Notes: generated by a model from the sequence alone, not told the origin. 44,459 bases of DNA from JBAYJT01 sp041664965 (GCA_041664965.1 JBAYJT010000009.1:1-44459), one strand, 5' to 3'. Shown: positions 7,539 through 15,716, counted from the stretch's first letter. Translations and numbers: made by a program.

Positions 7539-8264
7539 ATGGCTGGGCACAGCAAATGGGCAAACATTCAACATCGTAAATCTAAACAAGATGCTAAAAA
7601 AGGTAAGATTTTTACTAAGATGATTCGTGAAATCACTGTAGCTGCCAGGCAAGGTGGAGGCGGAGATCCAAATAGCAATTCGCGTTTACGTTTAGCTGTA
7701 GATAGAGCTTTGGGCAGCAATATGACGCGCGATACTATAGATCGTGCTATTAAGCGTGGTATTGGTGAAGATGCTGATGTAGCCTTAGAAGAGATACGCT
7801 ATGAAGGTTATGCTGCGGGCGGTGTTGCTGTAATAATTGATTGCTTGAGCGATAATCGGAATCGTACTGTTGCAGAAGTGCGACATGCGTTTTCTAAGCA
7901 TGGTGGTAACTTAGGTGCCACTGGTTCGGTCTCTTATCTCTTTAAGCAACGCGGTGTGCTTTGTTTTCCTCCAGGAAGCAATGAAGATAAAATTATGCAA
8001 ATTGCGCTAGATGCTGGCGCAGACGATGTTGTAGCTAATAGCGATGGCAGTGTTGATGTTTTTACTACACAAGAAGATTTTCCCAAAGTTAAAATGGCTA
8101 TGGAAAAGGCAGGACTGCAACCAGGCAATGCTGAAGTAACTTGGATTGCTAGTACGGAATGTGAAGTAGATAACGAAACTGCTGAGAAAGTTACGAACTT
8201 AATTGACGTTTTAGAAGATATGGACGATGTTCAGAATGTTTATACTAATGTGAAGGAACTGTAA
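7539..8264 (+). CDS. yebC: YebC/PmpR-family protein (TACO1-type)
   Basis: 241 aa, standard length (E. coli 246). The start MAGHSKWANIQHRKSKQDAK is diagnostic, as are RQGGGGDPNSNSRLR and the central YEGYAAGGVAVIIDCLSDN. Members are reported as transcription regulators and, more recently, as factors that help ribosomes past difficult sequences such as proline runs. A good Shine-Dalgarno (CGGAGGG) precedes the ATG, and a -10 box TATAAT lies at 7498-7503 with no -35 at normal spacing. ruvC follows 78 bases later, the conserved yebC-ruvC-ruvA-ruvB neighbourhood, here split by lolA and rarA. Confidence 0.95.
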   Translation: MAGHSKWANIQHRKSKQDAKKGKIFTKMIREITVAARQGGGGDPNSNSRLRLAVDRALGSNMTRDTIDRAIKRGIGEDADVALEEIRYEGYAAGGVAVIIDCLSDNRNRTVAEVRHAFSKHGGNLGATGSVSYLFKQRGVLCFPPGSNEDKIMQIALDAGADDVVANSDGSVDVFTTQEDFPKVKMAMEKAGLQPGNAEVTWIASTECEVDNETAEKVTNLIDVLEDMDDVQNVYTNVKEL

Positions 8265-8267
8265 GAA

Positions 8268-8299
8268 AATTATGAATTATAAATTATGAATGATGAATT
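8268..8299. repeat. AT-rich repeat arm (AATTATGAATTATAAATT type)
   Basis: A single arm of the AT-rich repeat found as inverted pairs near 24971, 31452 and 34478. It starts directly after the yebC stop and runs into the Shine-Dalgarno region of ruvC; the ATG at 8286 inside it is repeat-derived. Confidence 0.6.
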
Positions 8300-8313
8300 G
8301 GAGGAAAGGGTAG

Positions 8314-8335
8314 GGGCAGACCTGTGTGTCTGCCC
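8314..8335. repeat. GC-rich hairpin between ruvC Shine-Dalgarno and start codon
   Basis: GGGCAGAC, a six-base loop, then GTCTGCCC: a perfect eight-base-pair stem in AT-rich surroundings. Read in frame from 8286 it gives GADLCVCP, a peptide familiar as a spurious product of widespread interspersed hairpins. No T tract follows on the plus strand, so it is not a canonical terminator. Confidence 0.7.
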
Positions 8336-8342
8336 AAAAAAA

Positions 8343-8897
8343 ATGAAAATCATCGGCATTGATCCAGGCTCGCGCATAATGGGATACGGGATTATAAATG
8401 TTTCTGGAAACAAATTGGAACATATTGCCAGCGGTTCCATTAATGTTGCCAAAGGAGAAATTCCAGAAAGATTACGCGATATTTTTTTTGCAGTTCGAAA
8501 TTTAGTACAAAAATTTTCACCGAATGAGGCTGCTATAGAAGAAGTTTTCATGCATAAAAATGCTCAAAGCGCTTTAAAGCTAGGGCAGGCACGGGGAGCG
8601 GCTTTGGTTGCACTGACGGAGCCGGGAAATATTGTTGTAGCAGAATATTCGGCGCGTCAGGTTAAGCAAGCAGTTGTGGGTTTTGGAGCGGCAGAAAAGA
8701 ACCAAGTCCAACAAATGGTGAAGCTTTTGTTGAAGCTTCCAAACTTACCCAAGCCTGATGAGGCCGATGCTTTGGCTATCGCAATTTGCCATGCGCATAT
8801 GGGAAAAACAAAAAAGATTTTACAAACCGCTTCTTTAGGGAGCAAAAACAATAGGAGAAATTTTCATGTTGGGACAAAACGTAACTTCAAAATATAA
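8343..8897 (+). CDS. ruvC: Crossover junction endodeoxyribonuclease RuvC
   Basis: 184 aa from the ATG at 8343 (E. coli 173). It resolves Holliday junctions by symmetric cleavage together with RuvAB. Catalytic acidic residues are visible: Asp7 in MKIIGIDPGSR, Glu66 in AAIEEVF, and Asp139/Asp142 in KPDEADALAIAICHAH. I chose 8343 because it gives the conserved N-terminus; an upstream in-frame ATG at 8286 would add 19 residues translated from two repeats. The Shine-Dalgarno GGAGG at 8300-8304 is separated from this ATG by the hairpin at 8314-8335. The last 32 bases overlap lolA, and the C-terminal tail of about 25 residues looks like an unconserved extension. Confidence 0.93.
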   Translation: MKIIGIDPGSRIMGYGIINVSGNKLEHIASGSINVAKGEIPERLRDIFFAVRNLVQKFSPNEAAIEEVFMHKNAQSALKLGQARGAALVALTEPGNIVVAEYSARQVKQAVVGFGAAEKNQVQQMVKLLLKLPNLPKPDEADALAIAICHAHMGKTKKILQTASLGSKNNRRNFHVGTKRNFKI

Positions 8898-9495
8898 CTC
8901 TTTGATTTATAAAGTAATCATATGGACATGTTTTTTGCTGCTTTTGCCGAGTACAAGCTTGGCATTTGGAGCAACTAGCGAACTCCAAGCAGTTTTTAAA
9001 AATATTACTTCTATGAAAGCTAGTTTTGTGCAAGCCACAGTTCCTGCTGGTAAAAGTGATAGTGCTGCTATACGCAATTCTGGTTACATGACTTTTGTTT
9101 CGCCGAATAAAATACGCTGGGAAAGTGGTAAATCAACGTTTGTTTCTGACGGAAATTTTACTAAAACTATTTCCTCTGGTAAGAAAGCCGCAAAAGCCAA
9201 ATTAGATTATTGGACAATCGCTAATCCAGCTATGGTTCTGATTTCTAGTTGGTATGCTTTAGATGAGTTTTTCTGGGTCAAGAAATTTTATGCTGAGTCG
9301 AAAGACAATGATGTTATGTTCGGTATTAAGCCGCGTAATCGTGTAATGACTAACTACGATGGTATTAAACTGCATTTTCAAAATGGGAAGCTCACGGAAA
9401 TGTACATCATGGAAAAATCCGGACAAAAGAGCGCTATCAAATTTAATAACATCAAAAACAACGCTCCTATAGGAGAAAAGATCTTTGCAACTTGA
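8866..9495 (+). CDS. lolA: Outer-membrane lipoprotein carrier protein LolA
   Basis: 209 aa. LolA takes lipoproteins from the LolCDE transporter across the periplasm to LolB. A signal peptide is visible: basic start, then the hydrophobic core IIWTCFLLLLPSTSLAFGA with likely cleavage near residue 35. The mature part has the family features LQAVFKNITSMKASFVQ, a glycine/Tyr strand with FVSPNKIRWE, and YDGIKLHFQNGKLTEMYI. AGGAG lies nine bases before the ATG. The gene overlaps ruvC by 32 bases and rarA by 11, so the block is tightly co-translated. lolA-rarA order is the usual gammaproteobacterial one, though ftsK and serS are not beside it. Confidence 0.88.
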   Translation: MLGQNVTSKYNSLIYKVIIWTCFLLLLPSTSLAFGATSELQAVFKNITSMKASFVQATVPAGKSDSAAIRNSGYMTFVSPNKIRWESGKSTFVSDGNFTKTISSGKKAAKAKLDYWTIANPAMVLISSWYALDEFFWVKKFYAESKDNDVMFGIKPRNRVMTNYDGIKLHFQNGKLTEMYIMEKSGQKSAIKFNNIKNNAPIGEKIFAT

Positions 9496-10816
9496 ACTGG
9501 GAAAAGAAGCACCTTTGGCGTCCCGTATGCGTCCGCGAGTGATCGAAGAATTTGTTGGGCAAAGTCATCTTTTATCTTTTGGTAAACCTCTGCATTCTTT
9601 AATCAAGAGTCAGGCGTTGCATTCCATGATTTTATGGGGACCGCCTGGCACCGGAAAGACGACTTTGGCGAGAATTTTGGCGGCAGCCACAGGCGCGCAT
9701 TTTGAAAGCTTGTCAGCTGTCTTGGCTGGAGTTAAAGATATTCGTGAGATTGTGGCACGGGCTGAAATTAGGCGCAAAGAAGAGCATGTTCCCACGGTGC
9801 TATTTGTTGACGAAGTACATCGCTTCAATAAATCACAGCAAGATGCTTTTTTGCCTATGGTTGAAAACGGTACGCTGACTTTGATTGGTGCTACTACTGA
9901 AAATCCATCTTTTGAGTTAAACAACGCTCTTTTATCGCGTTCTCGAGTTTATGTTTTAAAGCCTTTAGAAGCAGAAGAAATTTCAAAGATTATTACTTTG
10001 GCGCTAAGCGATAAAGAGAGAGGTTTAGGTAACAGAAATTTAAGTCTGGCGGAAGATTTGCAGCAAAAGCTAGCTGAAAGCGCCGATGGTGATGCGAGAA
10101 GAGCATTAAATTTTTTAGAAATGTGCGCCGATTTTGCGTCCAAAGATCAAAATGACAAGGAAGTTATAAGCGAAGAAATAGTTAATTCTATTTTGACTGA
10201 TGGTATGCGACGCTTTGATAAAAAAGGCGAGATTTTTTACGATCAAATTTCGGCTTTACATAAGGCTGTACGCGGTTCTTCGCCAGATGCGGCGCTATAT
10301 TGGTTGGCGCGTATGTTAGATGGTGGATGCGATCCGGAATATATTGCGCGCAGAATTTTACGTATGGCTGTGGAAGACGTTGGTAATGCCAATCCAGAAG
10401 CTTTGCATTTGGCGCTGGATGCTTGGGAAACATATCGTAGGCTTGGTTCTCCAGAGGGCGAGTTAGCTTTAGCTCAGACTGTAGTTTATTTGGCTTGTAC
10501 ATCTAAAAGCAATGCAGTTTATGTGGCTTTTGATGCTGCGAAAGAAGATGTAGAAAAATATGGTACTTTGGAAGTGCCGCTGCGCTTTCGCAATGCTCCT
10601 ACTAAACTCATGAAGAACTTAAATTACGGCAAAAATTATCGCTATGCTCACGACGAGAAAAATGCTTATGCCGCAGGCGAGTGCTATTTTCCCGATGCTA
10701 TGGGAAAGAAAATTTACTATAAGCCAGTGCAACAAGGTTTAGAAATTAAAATTGCAGAGAAACTCGCGCGCTTAGCAGCGCTTGATGCGAAAAGCAAAGA
10801 AGAGGATTCAAAATGA
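9485..10816 (+). CDS. rarA: Replication-associated recombination protein A (RarA/MgsA)
   Basis: 443 aa (E. coli 447). A clamp-loader-like AAA+ ATPase acting at stalled forks and ssDNA ends. Walker A is GPPGTGKTTLAR near residue 52, Walker B FVDEVHRFNKSQQ near 108, sensor 1 GATTENPSFE, then the sensor 2 arginine in the SADGDARRALNFLE segment; the C-terminal tetramerisation domain contains AVRGSSPDAALYWLARML and RFRNAPT. The start is TTG at 9485, with AGGAG ten bases upstream, inside the end of lolA; no ATG fits the conserved N-terminus better. It overlaps ruvA by four bases (ATGA). Confidence 0.95.
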   Translation: MQLELGKEAPLASRMRPRVIEEFVGQSHLLSFGKPLHSLIKSQALHSMILWGPPGTGKTTLARILAAATGAHFESLSAVLAGVKDIREIVARAEIRRKEEHVPTVLFVDEVHRFNKSQQDAFLPMVENGTLTLIGATTENPSFELNNALLSRSRVYVLKPLEAEEISKIITLALSDKERGLGNRNLSLAEDLQQKLAESADGDARRALNFLEMCADFASKDQNDKEVISEEIVNSILTDGMRRFDKKGEIFYDQISALHKAVRGSSPDAALYWLARMLDGGCDPEYIARRILRMAVEDVGNANPEALHLALDAWETYRRLGSPEGELALAQTVVYLACTSKSNAVYVAFDAAKEDVEKYGTLEVPLRFRNAPTKLMKNLNYGKNYRYAHDEKNAYAAGECYFPDAMGKKIYYKPVQQGLEIKIAEKLARLAALDAKSKEEDSK

Positions 10817-11442
10817 TCGGACGTATTCACGGTATTTTATTAGAAAAACTTCCGCCAGTGATTTTGATTGACGTTGCTGGTGTAGGCTATGAAATCAACG
10901 TTTCTATGTATAGCTTTTATCGCTTACCTAACGTGGGCGCAGAAGTTACGTTACACACACACTTGGTTACTAGAGAAGATGCGGAAATTTTATATGGATT
11001 TGCTGAAAAAGCAGAGCGCGCCTTGTTTCGCTCTTTAATCAAAGTTTCTGGGATTGGGCCTAAGTCTGCACTTGGAATTTTATCTGCTATAGAGGCCAAC
11101 GAGTTTGTGCGTTGTGTCTTAGAAGATAATGTGCATGGTCTTTTGCGCTTACCTGGGGTAGGGCAGAAAACAGCGCAGCGCATGATTATGGAGATGCGCG
11201 ATAAGTTAATCAACTGGGAAATTGAAGGCATGATGCCAAGTCTGCCTAGTGAAAATGTGAGCATTGAAGAGGCAGCTTTATTCAGCAAGCCTTCTGCTGT
11301 GACAGACGCGATCAGTGCTCTTATTGCGCTTGGTTATAAACAGCAAGATGCGCGTCGTATTATTTTAAAATTGCGCCAAGATGATATGAGTAGCGAAGAT
11401 CTAATTCGTTTAGCGTTGAAGGAATTAGGTTCTAAAATATAA
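10813..11442 (+). CDS. ruvA: Holliday junction branch migration protein RuvA
   Basis: 209 aa (E. coli 203). It binds the Holliday junction as a tetramer and loads RuvB. Domain I begins MIGRIHGILLEK; two helix-hairpin-helix motifs are seen in IKVSGIGPKSALGIL and LLRLPGVGQKTAQRMI; the C-terminal RuvB-contacting domain contains DAISALIALGYKQQDARRII. The stop TAA lies inside the stop-associated repeat that follows. Translation is coupled to rarA through the four-base overlap. Confidence 0.96.
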   Translation: MIGRIHGILLEKLPPVILIDVAGVGYEINVSMYSFYRLPNVGAEVTLHTHLVTREDAEILYGFAEKAERALFRSLIKVSGIGPKSALGILSAIEANEFVRCVLEDNVHGLLRLPGVGQKTAQRMIMEMRDKLINWEIEGMMPSLPSENVSIEEAALFSKPSAVTDAISALIALGYKQQDARRIILKLRQDDMSSEDLIRLALKELGSKI

Positions 11443-11480
11443 CTTATTGATTTATAAAGAAAACGCGTAGACATGTTTTA
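11438..11480 (+). repeat. Stop-associated ~45-base repeat, copy 2
   Basis: Inverse orientation to copy 1, so it reads the same way relative to the upstream gene: TATAACTTATTGATTT then AAAACGCG-TAGA-CATGTTTT. The ruvA stop codon (11440-11442) is part of the repeat. The near-hairpin ending in four T residues could act as a weak terminator. Confidence 0.65.
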
Positions 11481-11489
11481 TGAGCTATT

Positions 11490-11518
11490 TTGCAAAAGAA
11501 TTAGATCCATGCTAAATT
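11490..11518 (+). promoter_or_regulatory. Possible ruvB promoter
   Basis: TTGCAA at 11490-11495, 17 bases, then TAAATT at 11513-11518. Transcription would begin only about ten bases before the ruvB ATG, which has no Shine-Dalgarno sequence, so a nearly leaderless message is possible. Weak by itself. Confidence 0.3.
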
Positions 11519-11533
11519 GGATCGCTAAAAATT

Positions 11534-12589
11534 ATGATTAACACCGACGAAAGAATTTTATTAGATGCAGAAAACCTTCCAGAAGAGGAGCGGCTGGAGC
11601 GCGTTATTCGGCCGAAACTTTTGGCGGATTACATTGGTCAGAAAGCTGTTTCTGAGCAAATGGACATTTTTATTTCTGCGGCGAAAAAACGTCAGGAAGC
11701 TTTAGATCATGTTTTGATTTTTGGTCCGCCAGGACTCGGTAAGACTACGCTTGCGCACATCATTGCCAACGAAATGCAAGTTGGATTAAAGCAAACTTCC
11801 GGGCCAGTTTTGGAAAAAGCTGGTGATTTAGCTGCGCTTCTTACTAATCTTGAACCAAACGATGTTCTTTTTATAGATGAAATTCATCGCTTAAGTCCAG
11901 CTATTGAAGAGATTTTGTATCCGGCTATGGAAGATTATCAATTAGATATTATTATTGGCGAAGGACCTGGTGCGCGTTCGATTAAATTAGATTTACCACC
12001 TTTTACATTGGTTGGAGCAACAACTAGAGCAGGGCTTTTAACATCGCCCTTGCGAGATCGTTTCGGTATTGTGCAGCGTTTAGAGTTTTATAATTTTGTG
12101 GATTTAGCTAGGATAGTCGAGCGATCAGCACAAATTTTAAATATTTCGATAGACAAATATGGTGCTGAAGAAATAGCTAAAAGATCGCGCGGAACACCAC
12201 GTATTGCTAATAGATTGCTGCGTCGTGTGCGCGATTTTGCGGAAGTAAAAGCGGACGGAGTAGTTGATCAAGAAATTGCTGATGCGGCGCTGAATTTACT
12301 CAGCGTTGATCATCATGGTTTTGATCTTTTGGATAGACGTCTTTTAGAAGCTATTTTGAATAGATTTTCTGGTGGTCCAGTTGGTGTGGATAGCATAGCA
12401 GCTGCTATTGGTGAAGAACGTGGTACAATTGAGGATGTGATTGAACCTTATTTAATACAGCAAGGATTTTTACAACGTACATCGCGTGGGCGTATTGCCA
12501 CTAAGCAAACGTATTTGCATTTTGGGCTTGATATGCCAGAGGATTTTTTAAGTTCGCAGCTTAAGTTGAATCTGGAGAGTGAAGACTAG
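11534..12589 (+). CDS. ruvB: Holliday junction ATP-dependent helicase RuvB
   Basis: 351 aa (E. coli 336). Hexameric AAA+ motor that drives branch migration with RuvA. Seen: ERVIRPKLLADYIGQ, Walker A GPPGLGKTTLAHII near residue 63, Walker B FIDEIHRLSPA near 115, sensor GATTRAGLLTSPLRDRFG, arginine sensor GTPRIANRLLRRVRDFA, and the C-terminal winged helix YLIQQGFLQRTSRGR. A 91-base gap containing a repeat separates it from ruvA, so it may have its own promoter. The ATG lacks a recognisable Shine-Dalgarno sequence. It ends three bases before the convergent zapA. Confidence 0.97.
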   Translation: MINTDERILLDAENLPEEERLERVIRPKLLADYIGQKAVSEQMDIFISAAKKRQEALDHVLIFGPPGLGKTTLAHIIANEMQVGLKQTSGPVLEKAGDLAALLTNLEPNDVLFIDEIHRLSPAIEEILYPAMEDYQLDIIIGEGPGARSIKLDLPPFTLVGATTRAGLLTSPLRDRFGIVQRLEFYNFVDLARIVERSAQILNISIDKYGAEEIAKRSRGTPRIANRLLRRVRDFAEVKADGVVDQEIADAALNLLSVDHHGFDLLDRRLLEAILNRFSGGPVGVDSIAAAIGEERGTIEDVIEPYLIQQGFLQRTSRGRIATKQTYLHFGLDMPEDFLSSQLKLNLESED

Positions 12590-12592
12590 CTA

Positions 12593-12910
12593 TTAAGTTA
12601 GTTGTTCTATTTTATCATCTAACGTTGTGGATATTTGCTGAATTAGTGTGTCGATGCGCGATGAAGTGTTGTCGGTGGTTTTTTTCTCTAGATTTATAAC
12701 TTCGTGCGCTAAGTTTAGAGCGGTGATAACGGCAACATTCTCGATGCTTGCGAGAGAAGCTTTGCTAGATAGAGAATGCATTTTGTCATTCAAATAAGTC
12801 GCTGCTTTTTGCAAAGAAGATTTTTCATCAGGGGAACATTTAACTTTTAAATCGCGACCAAAGATGTTGATAATAGCGAAATTATTGTTCTGCATATCTT
12901 CCAGTTTCAT
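12593..12910 (-). CDS. zapA: Cell division protein ZapA
   Basis: 105 aa, typical of ZapA (E. coli 109). It bundles and stabilises FtsZ filaments at the division ring. The N-terminal half has the globular strand pattern with FAIINIFGRDLKVKCSPDE and LQKAATYLNDKM; the C-terminal half has NVAVITALNLAHEVINLEKK followed by a coiled coil. Its ATG overlaps the stop of the preceding small gene by four bases (ATGA), the common ZapB-like/zapA pairing. The 6S RNA gene that often follows zapA in gammaproteobacteria is absent, because ruvB ends three bases away. Confidence 0.88.
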   Translation of the reverse strand: MKLEDMQNNNFAIINIFGRDLKVKCSPDEKSSLQKAATYLNDKMHSLSSKASLASIENVAVITALNLAHEVINLEKKTTDNTSSRIDTLIQQISTTLDDKIEQLT

Positions 12911-13104
12911 GTCGACAACTCCTTACGGGTTTGAGTGACGATTTGTTTGATTTTGCCAGCTATCTTGCGTTTGTGTTCGAGGAGGGAGTGTTTTTCTTGA
13001 GTGGTTTGGGCTAATTTTTGGCGCAAAGAGAGATTTTCGGAATGTAGTTCCGCGTAGCGCTTAATTAGCGTTGCAACTTGTTTCTCTAAATCACTTAATT
13101 CCAT
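12907..13104 (-). CDS. Small coiled-coil protein, ZapB-like (TIGR02449-type)
   Basis: 65 aa from the ATG at 13102-13104, with AAGGAAGG just upstream. The protein is one continuous coiled coil (LEKQVATLIKRYAELHSENLSL, heptad leucines, then LLEHKRKIAGKIKQIVTQ), the pattern of the small proteins encoded before zapA in many gammaproteobacteria. A role with ZapA at the division septum is inferred from context. The longer reading frame to 13380 runs into the rph start region and is not supported. Confidence 0.75.
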   Translation of the reverse strand: MELSDLEKQVATLIKRYAELHSENLSLRQKLAQTTQEKHSLLEHKRKIAGKIKQIVTQTRKELST

Positions 13105-13143
13105 AAAATCCTTCCTTTTCCAAGGAGATAGCTGCACTATCTT

Positions 13144-13172
13144 AATATAATACTTGAAAGAGGTTTGGTCAA
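13144..13172 (-). promoter_or_regulatory. Promoter of the ZapB-like/zapA unit
   Basis: The minus strand has TTGACC (13167-13172), 17 bases, and TATATT (13144-13149): a good sigma70 promoter about 40 bases before the start codon, in the divergent gap shared with rph. Confidence 0.55.
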
Positions 13173-13216
13173 TATTTAAATGTTTTTTAAGGTTTAGAAA
13201 TTTTTTAGGAGAAAAT

Positions 13217-13933
13217 ATGCGTTCTAATTCAAGGTCTTTACATGAACTTCGTCCCATAGTCTTAACGCGGCAGTATACAAAATATGCAGAAGGTTCTGTT
13301 TTAGTTGAGTTTGGTGATACAAAAGTTTTGTGTACCGCTAGTGTTGTTGAAGGTGTGCCGCGTTTTTTACGTGACAGCAAACGAGGTTGGCTAACTGCTG
13401 AATATGGTATGTTGCCGCGTGCTACTCATACTCGTGGTGATCGTGAAGCTGCGCGTGGCAAGCAAGGTGGACGTACGATGGAAATTCAGCGTTTGATTGG
13501 AAGAGCGCTACGTTCTGCAATTGATCTTTCTGTGATTGGTGAAAATACTATTGCTATAGACTGCGATGTTATACAAGCCGATGGTGGAACTCGTACGGCT
13601 GCAATCACAGGAAGCTCAGTGGCGTTAGCCGATGCTGCTTTGCATTTACAGAAAAAAATGAAGCTTAGCGTAAATCCATTTCGATCTTTAGTTGCAGCAG
13701 TTTCAGTTGGTATTCATAACAAAGAAATTATTTTAGATTTGGATTATGAAGAAGATTCCAAAGCTGAAACTGATATGAATATTGTTATGACAGAAGAGGG
13801 TAAATTTATTGAAGTGCAAGGTACAGCCGAAAAAGGAACTTTTGATCAATTCGAAATGAACGCTATGCTAGATTTAGCTAAAAGCGGCATTCAAGAAATT
13901 TTTCAAATGCAGCGTCGCGTATTGGAGCGTTAA
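13217..13933 (+). CDS. rph: Ribonuclease PH
   Basis: 238 aa from the ATG at 13217, exactly the E. coli length. It is a phosphorolytic 3'-5' exoribonuclease that trims tRNA 3' ends. Seen: MRSNSRSLHELRPIVLTRQY, GSVLVEFGDTKVLCTASV, GWLTAEYGMLPRATHTR, the phosphate-site RTMEIQRLIGRALRSAID, and DCDVIQADGGTRTAAITG. AGGAG lies upstream of this ATG; the longer frame from 13154 would add 21 non-conserved residues. Divergent from the ZapB-like gene. Confidence 0.96.
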   Translation: MRSNSRSLHELRPIVLTRQYTKYAEGSVLVEFGDTKVLCTASVVEGVPRFLRDSKRGWLTAEYGMLPRATHTRGDREAARGKQGGRTMEIQRLIGRALRSAIDLSVIGENTIAIDCDVIQADGGTRTAAITGSSVALADAALHLQKKMKLSVNPFRSLVAAVSVGIHNKEIILDLDYEEDSKAETDMNIVMTEEGKFIEVQGTAEKGTFDQFEMNAMLDLAKSGIQEIFQMQRRVLER

Positions 13934-13973
13934 AGACGCACGAATAATCGCATCTTTACTTTGATTTTTTTTT
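13932..13973 (+). terminator. Possible rph terminator
   Basis: AAAGACGC pairs with GCATCTTT (one mismatch) across a ten-base loop directly at the rph stop, and a run of nine T follows seven bases after the stem. The gap between stem and T tract weakens the call. Confidence 0.35.
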
Positions 13974-13988
13974 GTGCTAACGTGCAAT
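13961..13988 (+). promoter_or_regulatory. Possible rho promoter
   Basis: TTGATT at 13961-13966, 16 bases, then TGCAAT at 13983-13988. This leaves a leader of about 110 nucleotides before the rho ATG, long enough for the leader-based autoregulation known for rho in E. coli, but no specific element was identified. The -10 is poor. Confidence 0.3.
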
Positions 13989-14107
13989 CTTAAAATTGTT
14001 CCAAACAAGGTTTTATCAGGTTGTTCTTTGTTTTCTTCTAATCATGATCCCCATAAACTTTTAGGCGAAACCTCGTCTATTTTTTAATTTTAAATTGGTC
14101 AACATTT

Positions 14108-15688
14108 ATGCCAGAAAAATATAATTCTTCAGAAAATTCTCCCAAATTCGATTCTAATCCTGAACAAAGCAAAGCCAATTTGCCATCTTCGAATGGCCAT
14201 CAACAAGATGTTGGTTTTGTCATGCCGCCACCGCCGGATATGCACTCGCAATATTTGGGAAATGGTGATGAGCTCGGTGGTAAACCAGTGCAGCCAAATT
14301 ATAAAAGAACACGCACTATAACGCGCCGCAAAAGAGGTATGCGTGGGGAAATGGAAGGAGAGCACAATGGTCCAAGTGAGCCAATTTTGCCGCGTGTCAG
14401 CGATGAAAAAATTGCTGAATTTAAGATCACTAATTTAACTGATCTTAAAAGAAAAACGCCAGCAGAACTTATGGATATTGCTTATGCACTTGGCATTGAA
14501 AATATCACTCGTATGCGCAAGCAAGATATGATTTTTGCTATTTTGAAAACTTTATCGCGCAGTAATAACGATATTTATGGTGATGGTGTTTTAGAAATTC
14601 TCCAAGATGGATTTGGATTTTTGCGTTCTGCAGACAGCTCTTATTTGGCAGGTCCAGATGATATTTACGTTTCGCCCAGTCAAATTCGTCGTTTTAATTT
14701 GCGCACTGGTGATACTGTTTGCGGCAAAATTCGTCCCCCGAAAGAGGGCGAGCGTTATTTTGCTTTATTGCAGGTTGAGTCTATAAATTTTGATAATCCA
14801 GAAGATACCAAACATAAAGTTTTATTTGAAAACTTAACGCCACTGTTTCCAAATAAGCGTTTGGTTATGGAGCGTGGAAATGGCAGTACGGAGGACATTA
14901 CAGGTAGAGTTATAGATTTAGTTGCCCCGATTGGTAAAGGCCAACGTGGTCTCATAGTTTCGCCGCCTAAGGCTGGTAAAACCATTATGTTGCAGCATAT
15001 TGCGCATGCTATAACATCTAATCAACCAGATTGTGTGTTGATTGTGTTATTGATTGATGAACGTCCAGAAGAAGTTACCGATATGACGCGCTCAGTGCGA
15101 GGCGAAGTGGTTGCTAGTACGTTTGACGAACCAGCAACTCGCCATGTTCAAGTTGCAGAAATGGTAATTGAAAAAGCTAAAAGATTAGTTGAGCATAAAC
15201 GTGATGTGGTAATTTTATTAGATTCTATCACGCGTTTGGCTAGGGCTTATAACACTGTAATTCCTGCCTCCGGTAAAGTTTTAACTGGTGGTGTGGATGC
15301 AAATGCTTTGCAACGTCCAAAGCGCTTTTTCGGTGCAGCACGTAATGTTGAAGAAGGTGGCAGCTTGACAATTATTGCTACAGCACTCGTAGATACTGGC
15401 TCCAAGATGGATGAAGTTATCTTCGAAGAATTTAAAGGAACTGGTAATTTAGAAATTCATCTATCTAGGCCTATCTATGAAAAACGCGTATTCCCAGCTA
15501 TTAATATCAATCGGTCAGGGACTCGTCGTGAAGAGTTGATTACTTCGCAGGAAGAGCTGCAAAAGATGTGGATTTTGCGTAAAATATTGCATCCGATGGA
15601 TGAGGTACAAGCGATTGAATTTTTGTTGGATCGCTTGAAAGCTACTAAAACCAATGAAGATTTCTTTGAATCTATGAAACGTCAGTGA
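14108..15688 (+). CDS. rho: Transcription termination factor Rho with long N-terminal extension
   Basis: 526 aa against 419 in E. coli. Hexameric RNA-dependent ATPase that ends transcription of untranslated RNA. From about residue 107 it is very close to E. coli Rho: the NLTDLKRKTPAELMDIAYAL helical domain, the cold-shock RNA-binding fold with GDGVLEILQDGFGFLRS (about 158-174), Walker A SPPKAGKT (about 285-292), LIDERPEEVTDM, LLDSITRLARAYNTV and the Q/R loops up to TKTNEDFFESMKRQ. The first ~105 residues are a low-complexity extension rich in Asn, Ser, Pro and then Arg/Lys (KRTRTITRRKRGMRGE), possibly extra RNA contact. smc follows after 28 bases. Confidence 0.96.
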   Translation: MPEKYNSSENSPKFDSNPEQSKANLPSSNGHQQDVGFVMPPPPDMHSQYLGNGDELGGKPVQPNYKRTRTITRRKRGMRGEMEGEHNGPSEPILPRVSDEKIAEFKITNLTDLKRKTPAELMDIAYALGIENITRMRKQDMIFAILKTLSRSNNDIYGDGVLEILQDGFGFLRSADSSYLAGPDDIYVSPSQIRRFNLRTGDTVCGKIRPPKEGERYFALLQVESINFDNPEDTKHKVLFENLTPLFPNKRLVMERGNGSTEDITGRVIDLVAPIGKGQRGLIVSPPKAGKTIMLQHIAHAITSNQPDCVLIVLLIDERPEEVTDMTRSVRGEVVASTFDEPATRHVQVAEMVIEKAKRLVEHKRDVVILLDSITRLARAYNTVIPASGKVLTGGVDANALQRPKRFFGAARNVEEGGSLTIIATALVDTGSKMDEVIFEEFKGTGNLEIHLSRPIYEKRVFPAININRSGTRREELITSQEELQKMWILRKILHPMDEVQAIEFLLDRLKATKTNEDFFESMKRQ

Positions 15689-15716
15689 TCTTCAGAGAGA
15701 ATGGATTTTTCTTCCT

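Noticed and set aside
8286..8342. Upstream ATG for ruvC giving 19 extra residues
   Set aside because: The extra residues are translated from the AT-rich repeat and the GC-rich hairpin, and the conserved RuvC N-terminus starts at 8343.
12560..12640. 6S RNA gene next to zapA
   Set aside because: Only three bases separate zapA from ruvB, so there is no room for the usual downstream ssrS.
13154..13216. Longer rph start
   Set aside because: Non-conserved residues with no ribosome binding site; the ATG at 13217 has AGGAG and gives the standard length.
13105..13380. Longer form of the ZapB-like ORF
   Set aside because: It would overlap the rph promoter and start in antisense; the 65-residue form has a good ribosome binding site and family length.
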